Origin: Dillenia suffruticosa
Taxonomy: Eukaryota; Streptophyta; Magnoliopsida; Dilleniales; Dilleniaceae
Assembly: GCA_033439265.1 (NCBI GenBank)
Contig: JAVTVX010000024.1
Span: 9,593,001-9,657,000, forward strand
Length of the DNA: 64,000 bases
Reading direction: 5' to 3'
Notes under the pieces: model-generated
Told to the model about the DNA's origin: nothing
What the model saw: the letters and a program-made list of their open reading frames with translations, nothing else
Databases searched by the model: none
In this document: positions 49,312-61,789 of the stretch, one piece after another
Layout: every line of letters begins with the position of its first letter
Position numbering within the stretch: the first letter of the stretch is position 1
Made by a program: the position numbers and the translations under genes

Positions 49312-49324
49312 GCTCTGATACCTA
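49312..49324 (-). other. Primer-binding site of G2
   Basis: GCTCTGATACCTA is the reverse complement of a tRNA-Met primer site (TAGGTATCAGAGC), 6 bases from the 5' LTR, the same spacing as in G1. Confidence 0.88.
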
Positions 49325-49330
49325 TAGAAC

Positions 49331-52048
49331 TGTTACGCCCTGAACTGAGGTCGTGAGCAACGGCCCGTTGTCCTGAATGCCGGCTGTATTTCTACAGAAA
49401 ATCGAGCAGAACCTCCCCGTAAATCGGAGGTTTTCCATGTATAATTAAACTTGTATATGCAAAATCAATCTGTAATTTAAACAAATGGTCATCCCAACCT
49501 CTCCAAAATCAACAAATTCCATCTCCAAACATCCAGGATAACGCAAGGCTTTACAATTTCCAGCAATCCTAGCTACAGACCTCTACTGTCATACCCAACT
49601 AGAGTATGAGCAGTCGCTACACTAAGCGGATCTAAGTTTATACAATGTATAACATATTTCCCAAGTAAAATGTTTAAAACGCTTACAGATGTCTCAATGC
49701 GAGTAAAATGAACCAAAGCGAGAGTATGCACACAACTGCTCATAAGTTATACAGTCATCCCATAATATACACGGCTAACTACGGACCTAAATGTCAAGAG
49801 CTCACAGGGTTGAAATGAAGTACGAAATTCATATTTCAAATTTAACCTAAATCTCACCGTCGTATATCACCTAGATCCACCAAAATCTCTAAGATTTGAA
49901 GCGTCGCTCCAGTACAACAATAATCCTATCTGAGGAGAGAAAATGGAGGGGTGAGTATCATGAGAAGATACTCAGTGAGTGAGGGGGATAATATCAAGCA
50001 TAAATAGTGTGGGTGAACCATTGGAGTGTTAATAATATCATTCGAAACAAAAATTTACATTTCGTAGCAAAACATAATATGTTTAGCAATTTGAAATCAT
50101 TTAATCAATCACACGATAACAAACATGTATGCATCCATTTAAAATTAAGTAATATCAGAGCGAACAAAAAAAGATCCTGGCAAAGGTCAACCGTAACCAA
50201 GGACAGGCGTATCGAGGGTTTTATTATGCATAGACTTTAAAACGTTCTCTATCCCGACGTTGGCCATTAGTTCGCTGGGGCTAACTCATCAACGTGTATA
50301 GGACCCCGCCCGGTGCTAGACGGTGGCGTCACACACGTTCTCCCCCTACGTGGGTTCAACCGGCCGCTCCTATAGCCCTTAGAATAAATGACGTTTGCGG
50401 ATACCTCTTACAGAAGCGGATCCGGGCAACCTGTGCCTCTACAAACGCCCTTCGTAGCTACTGAATCATCAATGTCATCATCATAGTATCACAAGAGCAC
50501 AACGTCCCAGGGCACAACGTCCCACAAGTAAAATCATATCATCGCATAACTAGTAGGCATCCGACCCACATAGTTCATCAAAGCATTTCAAGTCTGCGTG
50601 CCAATACGTTTCATCAAATCATTTCAAAATAACATGTCAATGCAACAGTAGAAAAGAAAATTATCAATTTTTAAGTAATGACATAATTTTTATTTTATTT
50701 CAAACCATGGATGCATAGTTATCGTGAACATAATTTCAAGACACTCCAATAATCACAAAACAGATTTGAAATTTAGTATCATACGTCAAATCAATGCATA
50801 TCAAAAGCATGTTTTATCGAAAACAAGGCAGAAAACACGTTTTACTATTTTATGCAAGAGATTAGAGTTCCACTCACCTATCTAGGGAGGGTGGTCACTC
50901 CCTACTTTTCAACGAGTCTCCAAAAGACAAATCTAATCAAATTATTAAATTTTATATCAAATAAAACCTTAATAAGGGATTTTTAATTTTTTTCTTTTCA
51001 ATTTAATATAACCTAAAATCAACAAAATATATTCAAACTTTGAAGTGAGTGCGTTTCTCTCACCTAGGGTTTCTCGGGTTTCAGACCTAGCTGTTGTTCA
51101 ACCATCGGATTGATTTAAAATCTGTAATATTTCTCAATTGAAATATATTAGCAACAACTAAATTTCTAACACCAAACCCTAGAACTTCAACCAAATCATA
51201 GTCGTTACTTGCAGTAAAGATGCAGGTGAGCTCTCGAAGGGGAAAGCCAGTCGCGGGCTCGTAGGCCGTCACGGGCTCGCGGGCCAGTGGCTGGCGGGCT
51301 GGCCCGCTGGTGGGCTTACGGGCTCTCAGCCCGGCTTGCTGGCCGTAGCGGGCTTCGCGGACCACAGTGGGCTCGCGGGTCAGCAGTGGGTCGTGCTGGA
51401 CGGGGCCTTAGGCGGCTGGTGGGCTCACGGCTGGTGGGCTGGCCCGCTCACGGGCTGGGGCTCATGCTCGCAAGCTGGATCGCGCACTGGAGCGCGCTCG
51501 CGCTCGTGTTGGTGTCTCGCTCATGTTGGTTTCGCGCGCTGGTTCGTGCGCTGGCTCGCGTTGGGTCATGCGCTGGCTCGCGCTGGGTCACGCGGGGTCA
51601 CGCGCAGGGCTCGCTGGAGATCGCGCGCCGGCTCATGTTGGGGTCGAACTGGAGCTCGTGCAGAGATCGCACAGCTCGTGCGCAGGTGCACGGTCGTGCG
51701 CAGGCGCGCGGTCGTGCGCAGGCGTGGTCCCGAGCAGGCGCACGCTCGCGCTGTGGAGTGCTCGGGCAGAAGATTCAACACTGCTCGCGCGAGGAAGGAG
51801 GCACTGCAGCGGTGGCGATCACGGGAGGAAGGCGCTTGCTCGCGGGAAGGTGCTGCAGCGGCGGCGATTGTGGGACGAAGGAGTTGCTCGCGGGAGGGTG
51901 TTGTAGCGGTGGGTGGCGGCTGTAGGAGAGGAAGAGAGAGAGAGAGAGAGTGAGAGAGAGAGATTAGGGCTTTTTAGCCCTAATCAAATTTGGGAATTTT
52001 GATTTATTTATTTATTATTTTTATTTTTTTTGCTTTTTCGGTGTTACA
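49331..52048 (-). repeat. 5' LTR of G2 (2,718 bp)
   Basis: It begins TGTTACGCCCTGAACTGAGG and ends TTTTTCGGTGTTACA on the plus strand. Closely parallel to the 3' LTR at 41419-44045, including the GC-rich block (about 51220-51930) and a GA-rich tract (51920-51964). Confidence 0.93.
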
Positions 52049-52053
52049 TCATG

Positions 52054-53949
52054 AGTTTGAAATTTGTTTTTTTTGGGAGCTATTTTTGTACTTTTTTAGG
52101 AGTTTGAAACTTGTGCTCTTTGGGAGCTATATTTAGATCTATAGCATTCTGAATTTTGACATTAGTAATATCTTGGATTCTTTGTTTTTCAACTCATTTG
52201 TATAATTATGATTAATGGATTCTCTTTTCTCTTGAGAATTTTTATTTTTGGTGCCTAGATGTTTACCACACTTTAAGTGTGCTTTAAACTCATTTGTTAT
52301 AATTCTTGTGGATTATCCTACTGAGACATTAAGCTTAATTGACCCATTTTTTTTATAGGAAAATGTAATTTCATAACTCTTTTAGGGTTAGTGAACACAT
52401 CAGATAATCGATTTGTAATCTTTTACAAATATATTATCCTTTAAATTTCTGGTTCATAGACTTTTTGTATAAAAATCAAGAGATGCTAATGGCAATGTAT
52501 TGCATATGATTCCTTTTTTTGTTTGTTTTTTTTTCTCCTCCTAATGTTAGAAATTTTGTTTTATTAAAATGACAATCTACAAATCTTAAGATAAAAATAT
52601 CATTTGTCAAAAGTTTAAGATATCTGATAATAGAGAGTGAATCATACCATATATATATTCCTATTCTTCTCTAGGATCCCGTCTTAGTTTGGTGAGGTGT
52701 CACCACAGGGACATAAACTGATCGTCAAAAAATTCTCAAATGAGAAATATTAGGCTTGTAATTAAAAAACCATTGTAGAGGAGAGTATTTAGGTAACTTG
52801 CCGGTATTATAAACACGGTTGCATGCAAAACTATATGTCTCCAAACATTTACTTGGAGTTTGGTTTTCATAAGTAATGATCTTATGATCTTGCAATCAAT
52901 TAGAGACGTTTAATAAATGGTTTTGTTCGGCCATTTTGGGTATGAACATGAGCAATAAGATTTTTGACTTTTTTACCAATAGATATGCAATAATTATTAA
53001 ATTTTTAAGACATAAATTCCCTAATATTATCAAAGCGAATTGTTTTCATAGTATAATTGGGAAATTGTGCTTGTATCCGAATTATTTGATCTCGAAAACA
53101 CCAGGTGACTCAATTTCATTTTTGCTTGGTGATAGCTTTATTATTAATTTGCTTTGAGAACATACAACATGTGAAAATTCATAAGATTGAAAAAATTTCA
53201 AATTCTTCAATAGATGTCCAAAAGAATTTTTAATTTTTCATTGTATCATTTTAGATTCGGGTGATCCAATTGATCATGTTATAAAAGAAATGCATTTGGA
53301 TTAGTAAACTTTTAGTTTACTATTGCATTTACTTTAACTGGTCGAATAGTTTACGATTGCATTTACTTTAACTAGTCAAATATATATATATAATAAAGAT
53401 CATAAGAAAAAATTGACAATCTTTCCAATATTTGCTCATCTCTCAATTCGATATCAGTAAAATATAAATATTCAATATTCTCCAAATTTTTTATTCTATG
53501 TGATATCCATTGAGATGAATGTCTTTAAAATTTAATACATTTTTGTAGGACTTATACGAGAATAATGCATTATTGATCATTAAATTTGTCCATCGTGTAG
53601 TAAAATATTTACTCTTTTGGAGTCTTCAATCAAGTTTATACTACCATATATAGTATTCATACTTCTCTTTTCAATATTAAAATGGGAGAAATACTTTTTA
53701 CTTTTGAGAATAGTATGTGTAATCGCACTGTTTGTTAGACAAAGATTATCATCTTTGTAAATAAAAAAATAAAAAAATAAATTGTGAATTTTAGAAATAT
53801 TAGTGCAATATCAATAACAATTATGGATTTATAAATGAAATAAAATGACATTATATGAATTAATATTTTCCATCACTAATGTCAACGGGATGTTATTTTG
53901 ATATAAAAATTTGCCTCCACAAGTTTATCTTTTTTCTTTCGAAAGACTT
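52054..53949 (-). pseudogene. Copia D integrase/protease region remnant
   Basis: Minus-strand translation near 52680-52800 gives PLQWFFNYKPNISHLRIF and YVPVVTPHQTKTG, a Copia integrase end (the usual family text is NISHLRIFGCAVYVP). The rest, up to 53949, is decayed and AT-rich. It continues D on the far side of G2. Confidence 0.7.
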
Positions 53950-55226
53950 TGTAGAACTGAATCTTAACAATCTAGAGGGGCGGGGTGAATAGGTTGTTGG
54001 CATTTTTTGAGATTTTCTAAGTTTGAGACACCAAGATAGAAAACAGAAAGAGAGAGAAGAATGATTGACATCAGTATTTATAGTGGTTTCATTTCTTAGT
54101 GTACATCCGCTCCTAGACTCCACATAGAGTTTCTAATCTACTATTTGATCCTCAAGTAGTACAATCAACTAGGTTCCCAAGTCTTAGTTAAACTTTTACA
54201 AGTGTTTCTCCCCGAACACCCACCTACTAGAATTTATGGTTCTAGCAGACCCTTACTTGTCTCTCAGAAAATTTAACCTCAGATCAAGATAACCCTCTTC
54301 TTTATCTCTTACAAGATCATGAGAAGAGAACAAAGATTAAATAGAATTAATGCTCTTAGCTTTTGAATTAATGCTCCCAGCTTTGTTCAGAAATGGCCGT
54401 TGAAGTCCAGGTATCGACATTATTTTTCTCATATCAATATAATTAGCAAAACTAACATACATGTAATCAATTGAATTAGTTTGCTATTTGACATGCTAAG
54501 TTAAATCGAATTTATATTTCATATGTCAACATTTTAATATTCCTGTGTTGACATCACATAACGTGTTAAAGTTCTTGGTCATGTGTCAACATTCTTGTTT
54601 GCTTATATCGAAATCTAGTCTTTTATGTGGTCTAAGTTCCCATGTGTCAAACATCACAGTATGTTTGCGTCGACACGGTCATCTATGTGTGTTCTAAAGT
54701 CATTCTAATGCATATGTCGACAACATAAGATCTTGTGTTTACATAAAGTCTTATATGAATTCTGTGATATTGAGTGTAGACATTCAACATCTAATCTTCT
54801 AAGTGCTCTATCTTCTCATGTGTAGACATTACAATTTATGTGTATCATTTGGTAGTGTTGAATGCTCCAAGTGACATGTTCGATACTTTTCTTCTTAACT
54901 TTCAAGAGACGTGTCAATATGTCTACGCGCTAGTGTCGACATCAATCCAAAAAGATTTTCTAAGTGTTGGACATGTTGAATGGACTAAAAGCTCTCTTTA
55001 ATATTTCTCTCAATGTCGACATGTTTAAAACATAGTGTCAACATGTTTCTTTGTATGTTGGATTGGAGAGTTGTTCAATATTGCTCTTCATGTTGACATG
55101 TCTAACACGTAGTGTCGACATGATTCTTTGTTTATCCTTTTGGGTCAGTTTCTTCTAAATTCTTCCTAGTTGACATCAACATTGTGTATACTATTTTATC
55201 GATCATTGAAACACTTAATGCCAATA
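53950..55226 (-). mobile_element. Solo LTR of a SIRE-type Copia element, inserted in Copia D
   Basis: The minus strand matches the LTR of element E (56936-58445) end to end: the outer edge CTTAATGCCAATA corresponds to TGTTAGCATTAAG, the block CATTTCTGAACAAAGCTG occurs in both, and the end near 53960-54000 corresponds to CTCTAGGTTGTTAAATCTG. There is no PBS or PPT at its edges. It separates D's gag from D's pol. No clear target duplication remains, so it is old. Solo LTRs are the usual product of recombination between the two LTRs of one copy. Confidence 0.8.
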
Positions 55227-56150
55227 GGTTTGATAAAGGTAAACAAGATATTTTGGTGTACTACAAGGATATGACCAATGTCCAATCACCCCACATCGAT
55301 TACACATATTATTGAAATTATGATTAGATCCTCATTTTTCTTTGCCTCGTTTTTCATCATGATTTTTTCGCCTCGTTTTTCATTGCGATTTTTTCACTTC
55401 TAATGGTTTGATGAATTTGTATCACCATCATGATCATTATCGTAAGCATTCCAATCGTAATTATGGTTATGGTTATGGTTACGGCCATGTTCGTGACCAC
55501 GGCCATATCCATGACCACGGCCATTTCCCTATTTTTGTCCACATCCAGAATTATCATGAATCATCGTATTCATTTCAAGAAATAGATTAGAACAAGTTGG
55601 ACAAGATTTGTGATTTTTTATTAATAACTCCTTATTTTGTAGGTTACAATCAAATAAAAAATCAATTCAGAATATTTTTTTAAATCTCTTTCTCGATATT
55701 ATTGTTGCAGGAGCATATTTGAGACATTAAAAATTAAAGAATGTTTTTTCTCTAACATATCAAAATCAGTCATTGTCTCTACACATAATGTTAATTGAGA
55801 ACTGATTTTAGATATCATTGAATTATATTTACTTACCAATTGAAAATCTTAAAATCTTAAATGAATCCAATCGTAACGAGTTTTTGAAAGAATTGTTGTC
55901 TTTTAGTGGTTAAACCTTTCCTTCAAATTATAGAATGCAATTTTTCATTATTTTATAATATAAATACTCAACAATTAACAAACAAACACTTATAAATAGA
56001 AATTATATTAAAAGTTTGTAAAGTATTTTTATATCAAGTTATAAAATAAATACAATTATAAATCATACTTACCGGAGAATACCTTTTTCTTGTGTTTTCT
56101 TTTGAATAATATTTCACCTCAATTGGTCAAATTTCATATTCACTTGTTCA
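55227..56150 (-). pseudogene. Copia D gag remnant
   Basis: The minus strand near 55262-55320 reads MCNRCGVIGHWSYPC, a CCHC zinc knuckle (C-x2-C-x4-H-x4-C). Just upstream is a His/Gly/Arg/Asn-rich linker (55400-55540) with short ATGGTTATGGTTACGG-type repeats. The rest is decayed. Confidence 0.7.
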
Positions 56151-56167
56151 GAGTTTCATACTGATAA

Positions 56168-56502
56168 TGTATTGTAAAATTCAAAAGTATGATAAGTTCA
56201 GAAAAGAAAATTGAATGCAATGTAAAGAGAATGAATTATTTTCTCTATTGTTTGTGTATAAATGAATTTATAGTGGAGATCTATATAAAAACATTTAAAA
56301 TGAATATGAATAGTCGCTCTCATTAAATATGACAATTCAAAAACTAAGAGTTACCCAGAATTCCAAAAGATTAAAAGGTTAAGAGTCACCAAAAAATTTA
56401 AAAGCCGATAGTCATTCTAATACATGTTAAATATATATGATTTATAAAACATATATTAAATATTTTATAAACATTCATCTAAATTATCTAGAATTTATAA
56501 CA
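56168..56502 (-). repeat. 5' LTR of Copia D
   Basis: TGTATTGTAAAATTCAAAAG to TTTATAACA, parallel to 39476-39783. A weak primer-site-like CATACTGATAATG (about 56157-56169) lies beside its start. Followed by the target duplication CAATT. Confidence 0.83.
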
Positions 56503-56507
56503 CAATT

Positions 56508-56935
56508 GAATTAATGAATCGGGTATTTTCTTTTAACCCACTAAATAAGCCTCTAATAATTTACTTTTACGAATAAATCTTAGTCTATTAAGTGAACAAG
56601 TCAAATTTTCTATGATTCATTCTATAAATCAAATACTTGACTTTTCCTGACTATATGAAACAAAATAAACTTTGATCCACAAAATTCGTTGTTGTCATAT
56701 TTTTTGCATTTAAGAAGACTTACTAGATCCTTTGAAATCAGGAAATTGTCCCCTAACAGAGATACACACACATATATAGAGATAGAGAGATTTAGTTAAT
56801 AGGCCCACAAATGGGACACAAACAGATTGTCTTGAATATCACAATTATATTCCTTCTAGAGTTGAAGACATCTAAGGCAATGCTTGAAAATTTTCAACAA
56901 AGATTTCAGAAATTATTTTGTAGTACTATCTTTTT
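56508..56935. other. AT-rich sequence between Copia D and element E
   Basis: 428 bases with a short ACACACACATATATAGAGAT microsatellite-like stretch near 56764. No gene seen. Confidence 0.6.
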
Positions 56936-58445
56936 TGTTAGCATTAAGTATTTTGATGATGAATAAATTAATAAACTTAATGCTAATCTTAATTAGGAAG
57001 AATTTGGAAGAGTTTAAGAAACAAAAGATTTAAACCTAAATCTCTTACGAGGATAAGCACAAGAAGATGTCAACACCACTCCTTGAGCATGTTGACACAA
57101 ATAGGAATGTTGAATTCAACTCTAGCCTAATCAGACATGTTTAGCACTTATAAAAGTTCTCAAAAGATGCAGAGTACATAGAAAAACATGTTGACATAAA
57201 GAAACATGTTGACACCATGCTGTAGACATGTCGACACGATCTATAGCACTAAACGATGTCGACACAAGTAAATTGTAATGTCGACAAAAGAATATAGAGC
57301 CCATAAAAGACAACATTTTGATGTGAGATAATAAAATGTTGACACTCTTTATGGAATAGACATAGAACTCATGAAGGACTATGTTGACACAAGATCTTAT
57401 GATGTTGACACGCGCGTCAGAATGAGTTTAGAACACGTATAGATGATTATGTTGACACAAGCCTATTGCGGTATCGATAACGGGGACTTAGAACACATAA
57501 GAATGCTAAATGTCAATATAAGCATATTAAAGTATCGACACTTGGCCAGGAAACTCAAACACACTATGCGATGTTAATAATGGAAAACTAAAATATCGAC
57601 ACATGCAATAGGAAATCATTCTTACTTAACGTGTTAAATGGCGATCTGAACCCATTGAACATATGTTTGCTATTTTTGCTATCATGTCAACATAAGAAGA
57701 AAGCAATGTCAACACAAGAACTTCAATGTCCATTTCTGAACAAAGCTGAGAGCATTAATTCAAAAACTGTTTAGTTGGTGAAGGTATTTAATGGATATCA
57801 ACGTTTGATATTCAAGTTTTTACATACCTTAACAGCTAAAATCCTTGTCTCCAATTATAAATACAACCACCATTGAAAACTAAATATTTTTTTTTGGAAA
57901 CTTTGTGAACATTTATTGTATATTAATGTTTGGCTCTTCTTTGTTCTTTTACTTTTTAGTGTTGCATTTAATCTCCAAGTTGTGAAGTCTTCATCTGAGC
58001 ATCAAGACTCTTGTTTGTAAGTCGTTTTCTATTATTATCTTGTGAGAGATTAAAAAGAGAGGGTTTTATTGATTTAGGATAAGATTGTCTATGAGAGATA
58101 AGTGAGAGTTTTGCTAGAGCTGTGAAATCTAGTATTGGTCTGCTAGAGTCACGAAATCTAGTAGTGGTTTGCTAGAGCTATGAAGTCTAGTGTAAATATT
58201 TAAGGAGAACACTTGTAAAGTTTTATCTAGGTCCGGAGAACCTGATTGATTATATTATTTGTAGGTATAGTTTGAAAGTGGATGTACACCAGGAAGGTGG
58301 AACCACTATAAATTTGTATGTTAGATACTTTTCTCCCTCTTTCACTCTTTATATCTTGTTTTCGATTCTCAAATTTTAGAAAAATCCAGAAAGTGCTAGC
58401 AACCTATTCATCTCTCCCTCTAGGTTGTTAAATCTGAGTTTTTCA
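56936..58445 (+). repeat. 5' LTR of element E (about 1,510 bp)
   Basis: Begins TGTTAGCATTAAGTATTTTG and ends TTTTTCA just before the PBS. About 57060-57720 holds a dense array of degenerate ATGTYGACAC words. The end (58370-58440) has CTCTAGGTTGTTAAATCTG, also seen in the solo LTR at 53950. Confidence 0.82.
57064..57720. repeat. Array of degenerate ATGTCGACAC-type words in the E LTR
   Basis: Around 18 words of the form ATGTYRACAY (for example ATGTTGACAC, ATGTCGACAC, ATGTCAACAC) occur over about 650 bases, with irregular spacing. The core TGTCGACA is its own reverse complement. The solo LTR at 54400-55140 shows the same words in reverse orientation. Confidence 0.7.
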
Positions 58446-58446
58446 A

Positions 58447-58458
58447 TTGGTATCAGAG
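58447..58458 (+). other. Primer-binding site of element E
   Basis: TTGGTATCAGAG, complementary to initiator tRNA-Met, one base after the LTR. Confidence 0.88.
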
Positions 58459-58505
58459 TGGATGTATAGGAAAGAACCTAAAAGTTTCAATATCAAAGAT
58501 CTAAC

Positions 58506-60200
58506 ATGGCACTATATAGAGATAGTGTCCCCTTTAAGACATGCTCTACAAATAGAGCACCTTTCTTCAAAGGTAGCAACTATAGCTACTGGAAGTAAAG
58601 GATATGGAATTTCATCATAGCCCATGATGAAATTGTATGGGAGATTATTGAAGAAGGTATCGAGTTGAGTCTGTGTCAAAATCAAGAATATGACATCAGA
58701 AGAGAAGAAAGCCTATAGAGCTAATTACAAGGCTGTCAACATGCGGCACCTAGCATTAAGCTTAAATGAATATAATAGAGTCTCATCATGCATCATTGCC
58801 AAAGAAATTTAGGAAAGACTTGAGGCAACATACGAAGGCATAGACCAAGTAATAAAGAACAAGGTAAAGATGTTGAAGTAGGAAAATGAGGCTTTTTGAA
58901 TAAAGGATGAGAAATCAATCCGAGAGATGATTACACACTTCAACACCATAACTAATAAGCTCAGATCGATGGGAAATGGCATATCGGAAGAAGACATGGT
59001 TGGTAAAGTGCTAAGATGTCTATCTAAGGCTTGGGAGCCTAAGATCGCTGCTATAGAAGAATCCAAAAACCTTAAAACACTAACCATGGACAAGCTAGTA
59101 GGATCTCTAATTATACATGAGATGAAGCTAAATGTAAAAGGTCTAATAAAGGAGGACAGAGAAAAAGGTGTGGCACTCAAGGTGGATAGTGAAAAAAACA
59201 CTTTTAAAGATGAAAAAGCAAGTGAAGAGGATATGACATTGCTGACCTAGAAATTCAAAAGATTTATGATGAGGAGAAGGAGAAACAAAGGCAGGTTGGG
59301 ATTCAAAAAACTAGAAAAGAAGGATGAAGTCTAAGCCTGGACACATTAAGTCAAAATGTCCTTAACTTAATAAGTCTGACAAGAAAGATAGAAAAGGAAA
59401 GAAGAAGAAGGCATTGGTTGCTTGGAGTGATAAGGATAGTAGCTCTTCAGAAGAGAAAGTCAAGTTTGAGTAAGCCAACATCTGTTTTATGGCATTGAAG
59501 GAATCACAGAAGGATGAGGTAACCTTTTATTACTCTGACTCTTTAATTTCTCATGACATTGAAGATAAATTAACTATACAAGAATTGCATGAAGCATTTC
59601 TAGAAGCCTTTAAAGACCTTAGGAAGATAATCAAGAAAAATACATCTCTAAGGAAAACATATATTGAACAAGAAAAAGAAAGAAATGGACTAAAATTAGA
59701 AGATTAGAAACTAAAAGAAGAAAATGATATACTAAATCAAAATAAGAATGAATTGCATGCTGAGATTGAATCTAAATCAAAAAGGACTAAAGAACTAGAA
59801 TTAAAATTAGAAAATTTTAGAAGTATGTCTGTTTGCATATAAAAAGAAAATCCTAAATCAACAACCATGCAAGAGGAACTCAAAGAGGAGAAAAGCAGAA
59901 ATCAAAGACTTAGTTCTTTGTTATATAAGTTTATCCAAGACCAAGAAAAACTTAGGTGCCTAAAGGGTAGTCTATGATAATGCTGGTCTAGGATATGATC
60001 CATCAAAGGTTCAGAAGCTCTACAACTTCTTTACGGCTAGCTTAGGAGCTAATAAAGCCAAAATTAGATGTCATGCATACATGAAATTGAGACACAAAGC
60101 TAAGCACTGCAAGCTCAAGAAAAAGACAAACATACACAAATAATGCATGCTAGATTAGAAACATTGAGCCTAGAAAAATTATAATGAAATGGATGCCTAA
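58506..60200 (+). pseudogene. Element E gag remnant
   Basis: Starts MALYRDSVPFK. Core blocks KEEKKAYRANYKAVNMRHLA-like (58680-58750) and ITHFNTITNKLRSMGNGISE, LTMDKLVGSLIIHEMKLN (58927-59140) are the UBN2-type Copia gag. 59489-59950 is Lys/Glu-rich and coiled-coil-like, as in SIRE gags. A zinc-knuckle-like region follows near 60060-60130. Broken fossil. Confidence 0.82.
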
Positions 60201-60289
60201 AGTAGCTAGGAGCAATACTATGACTAACAAGCTAGACCCAAAAAGATTTGCATACCAAAGTGTTAAATTTTCTCTTGAATAAACTTCCC

Positions 60290-60480
60290 TGAAAGCGAAA
60301 GGGACCAGGAACACATGGTTTTTGGACAGTGGCTACTCTTGGCACATGACAGGGGATGCAACTAGATTCAGCTTCATAGAGAAAAGACATGGAGGCTAGA
60401 GATAACTCCAAAGGAAGGGTTATTGGATTTGGCAACGTAGGTATGTTTTCTATTCTTATCGAACATGTTTTATTAGTTAA
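60290..60480 (+). pseudogene. Element E protease remnant
   Basis: TWFLDSGYSWHMTGDATRFS corresponds to the Copia protease block WxLDSGCSRHMTGD, with D-S-G present. Broken fossil. Confidence 0.8.
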
Positions 60481-60499
60481 AGACTTGAAGCATAATCTT

Positions 60500-61684
60500 C
60501 TTAGTATTTCTCAACTCTATGATAAATGTTATCTAGTTTTGTTTGATTTTGATTGCTGTATAAGAATTGATAAGTCTAGAAAAAAGGTTAGATTTAGAAG
60601 ATTTAGGCAAGGAAACATATATATAATTAATCTAGATAACATAGGCCTTTTAGAAGAAGCATGTCTCATGGTAGTAAGTCATAACAATGCCTGGCTATGG
60701 TATAGGAGATTAGGCCATGCAAACATGGACCTTATATCCAAACTTAAGAAAAGATATAATGAAAGGCATGCCTAAACTTAGATTTGAAATAAATAAATTG
60801 TATGATGCTTACATGAAGGGCAAACATACCATAACTTCTTTTAAACCCAAAAACATAGTTTCAATCAATAAGCCATTAGAGCTCCTATATATAGACTTGT
60901 TTGGATCTATTAAAACTTAAAGTCTAGGGGAAAGCACTATAGAGATTATTCTAGCTATACATGGGTACTATTCTTGGCAAAGAAAGAAGAGACAAGTCAT
61001 GCCTTTATCCAACTATATAGAAAAGTCCAAAATGAGACAAGGTACTCTATTAAGAGTATCATGAGTGATCACAGAAAGGAGTTTGAGAATAAAACAATGA
61101 AAGAATTCTGTAAAGAGCATAACATAGACCATAACTTCTCAATTCCTAGGATACCCCAACAAAATGGGATTGTAGAGAGAAAGAATAGAACTTTAGAGGA
61201 AATGGCTTGGACAATATTCTGCGATTGTAACTTGTCTAAGTATTTCTAGGTAGAAGCTATCAATACAGCCTGTTATATCTTAAACAGAGTCTTAATAAGT
61301 TCTATTCTTAAAAAAACCCCATATGAACTTTGTAAAGGCAAGAGACCAAACGTAGCTTACTTTCATGTATTTATATGTAAGTACTATGTGCTTAATAATG
61401 GTAAGAATTTCTTAGACAAATTTGATGCGAAGAGCGATGAGGGTATATTTTTAGCATAGTCAATCACTAGTAAGGACTATAAGGTATATAACAAGAGAAT
61501 CATGTTAGTTGAGAAATCAATTCATTTAGAATTTGATGAAAATGATAACTTAAATACAAAGAGTTCTAATGATGAAGATATAATTGAGCTCTCAAATGAA
61601 TTAAAGTTAGTAGGACCAGAAGAAGCTCAAAAGGAAGAACCTGAAATAGAAGTAGAACCAAAAGCTGACAAAGTAGTCCATTAA
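60500..61684 (+). pseudogene. Element E integrase remnant
   Basis: Pre-integrase part: LWYRRLGHANMDLISKL (60389-60775). Core: LLYIDLFGSIK (about 60900), SIMSDHRKEFENKTMKEFC and IPRIPQQNGIVERKNRTLEE (60974-61249). An acidic linker (EEAQKEEPEIEVEPKADK, about 61618-61675) precedes RT. Broken fossil. Confidence 0.86.
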
Positions 61685-61789
61685 GAGCAAAAAGTTAGAT
61701 ATCCTATAATTAGGAAAGTTGTGAATCATGAAAACATTATAGGTGATGTTTGCTTAGGTGCGAGAACAAGATTAGCACTGCAAAATTAG

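Larger units (their letters stand above)
41419..52048 (-). mobile_element. Ty3/Gypsy chromovirus G2, Tekay/Del type (fossil), inserted in Copia D
   Basis: A 10,630-bp minus-strand element with LTRs at 41419-44045 and 49331-52048, and a perfect target duplication TCATG (41414-41418 and 52049-52053). Internal order on the minus strand is PBS, gag with zinc knuckle, protease, RT, RNase H, integrase and chromodomain. It is the same family as G1, in the opposite orientation. It is broken but much better kept than G1, with roughly fewer than ten breaks. The LTRs differ by eye at perhaps 7-8% of positions at their outer parts, so it is younger than D. Confidence 0.95.
39476..56502 (-). mobile_element. 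Ty1/Copia retrotransposon D (fossil, split by two later insertions)
   Basis: Minus-strand element bounded by LTRs at 39476-39783 and 56168-56502 and by a matching 5-bp target duplication CAATT (39471-39475 and 56503-56507). Without G2 and the solo LTR, it is about 5.1 kb, a normal Copia length. Parts seen from high to low coordinates are a PBS-like site, gag with zinc knuckle, integrase, RT and RNase H. LTR identity by eye is about 80%, so it is the oldest element here whose both LTRs are visible, in agreement with the nesting. Broken in many places. Confidence 0.88.

Noticed and set aside
53945-55231. Target duplication of the solo LTR (GACTT versus GGTTT)
   Set aside because: Only three of five bases match; not enough to claim.
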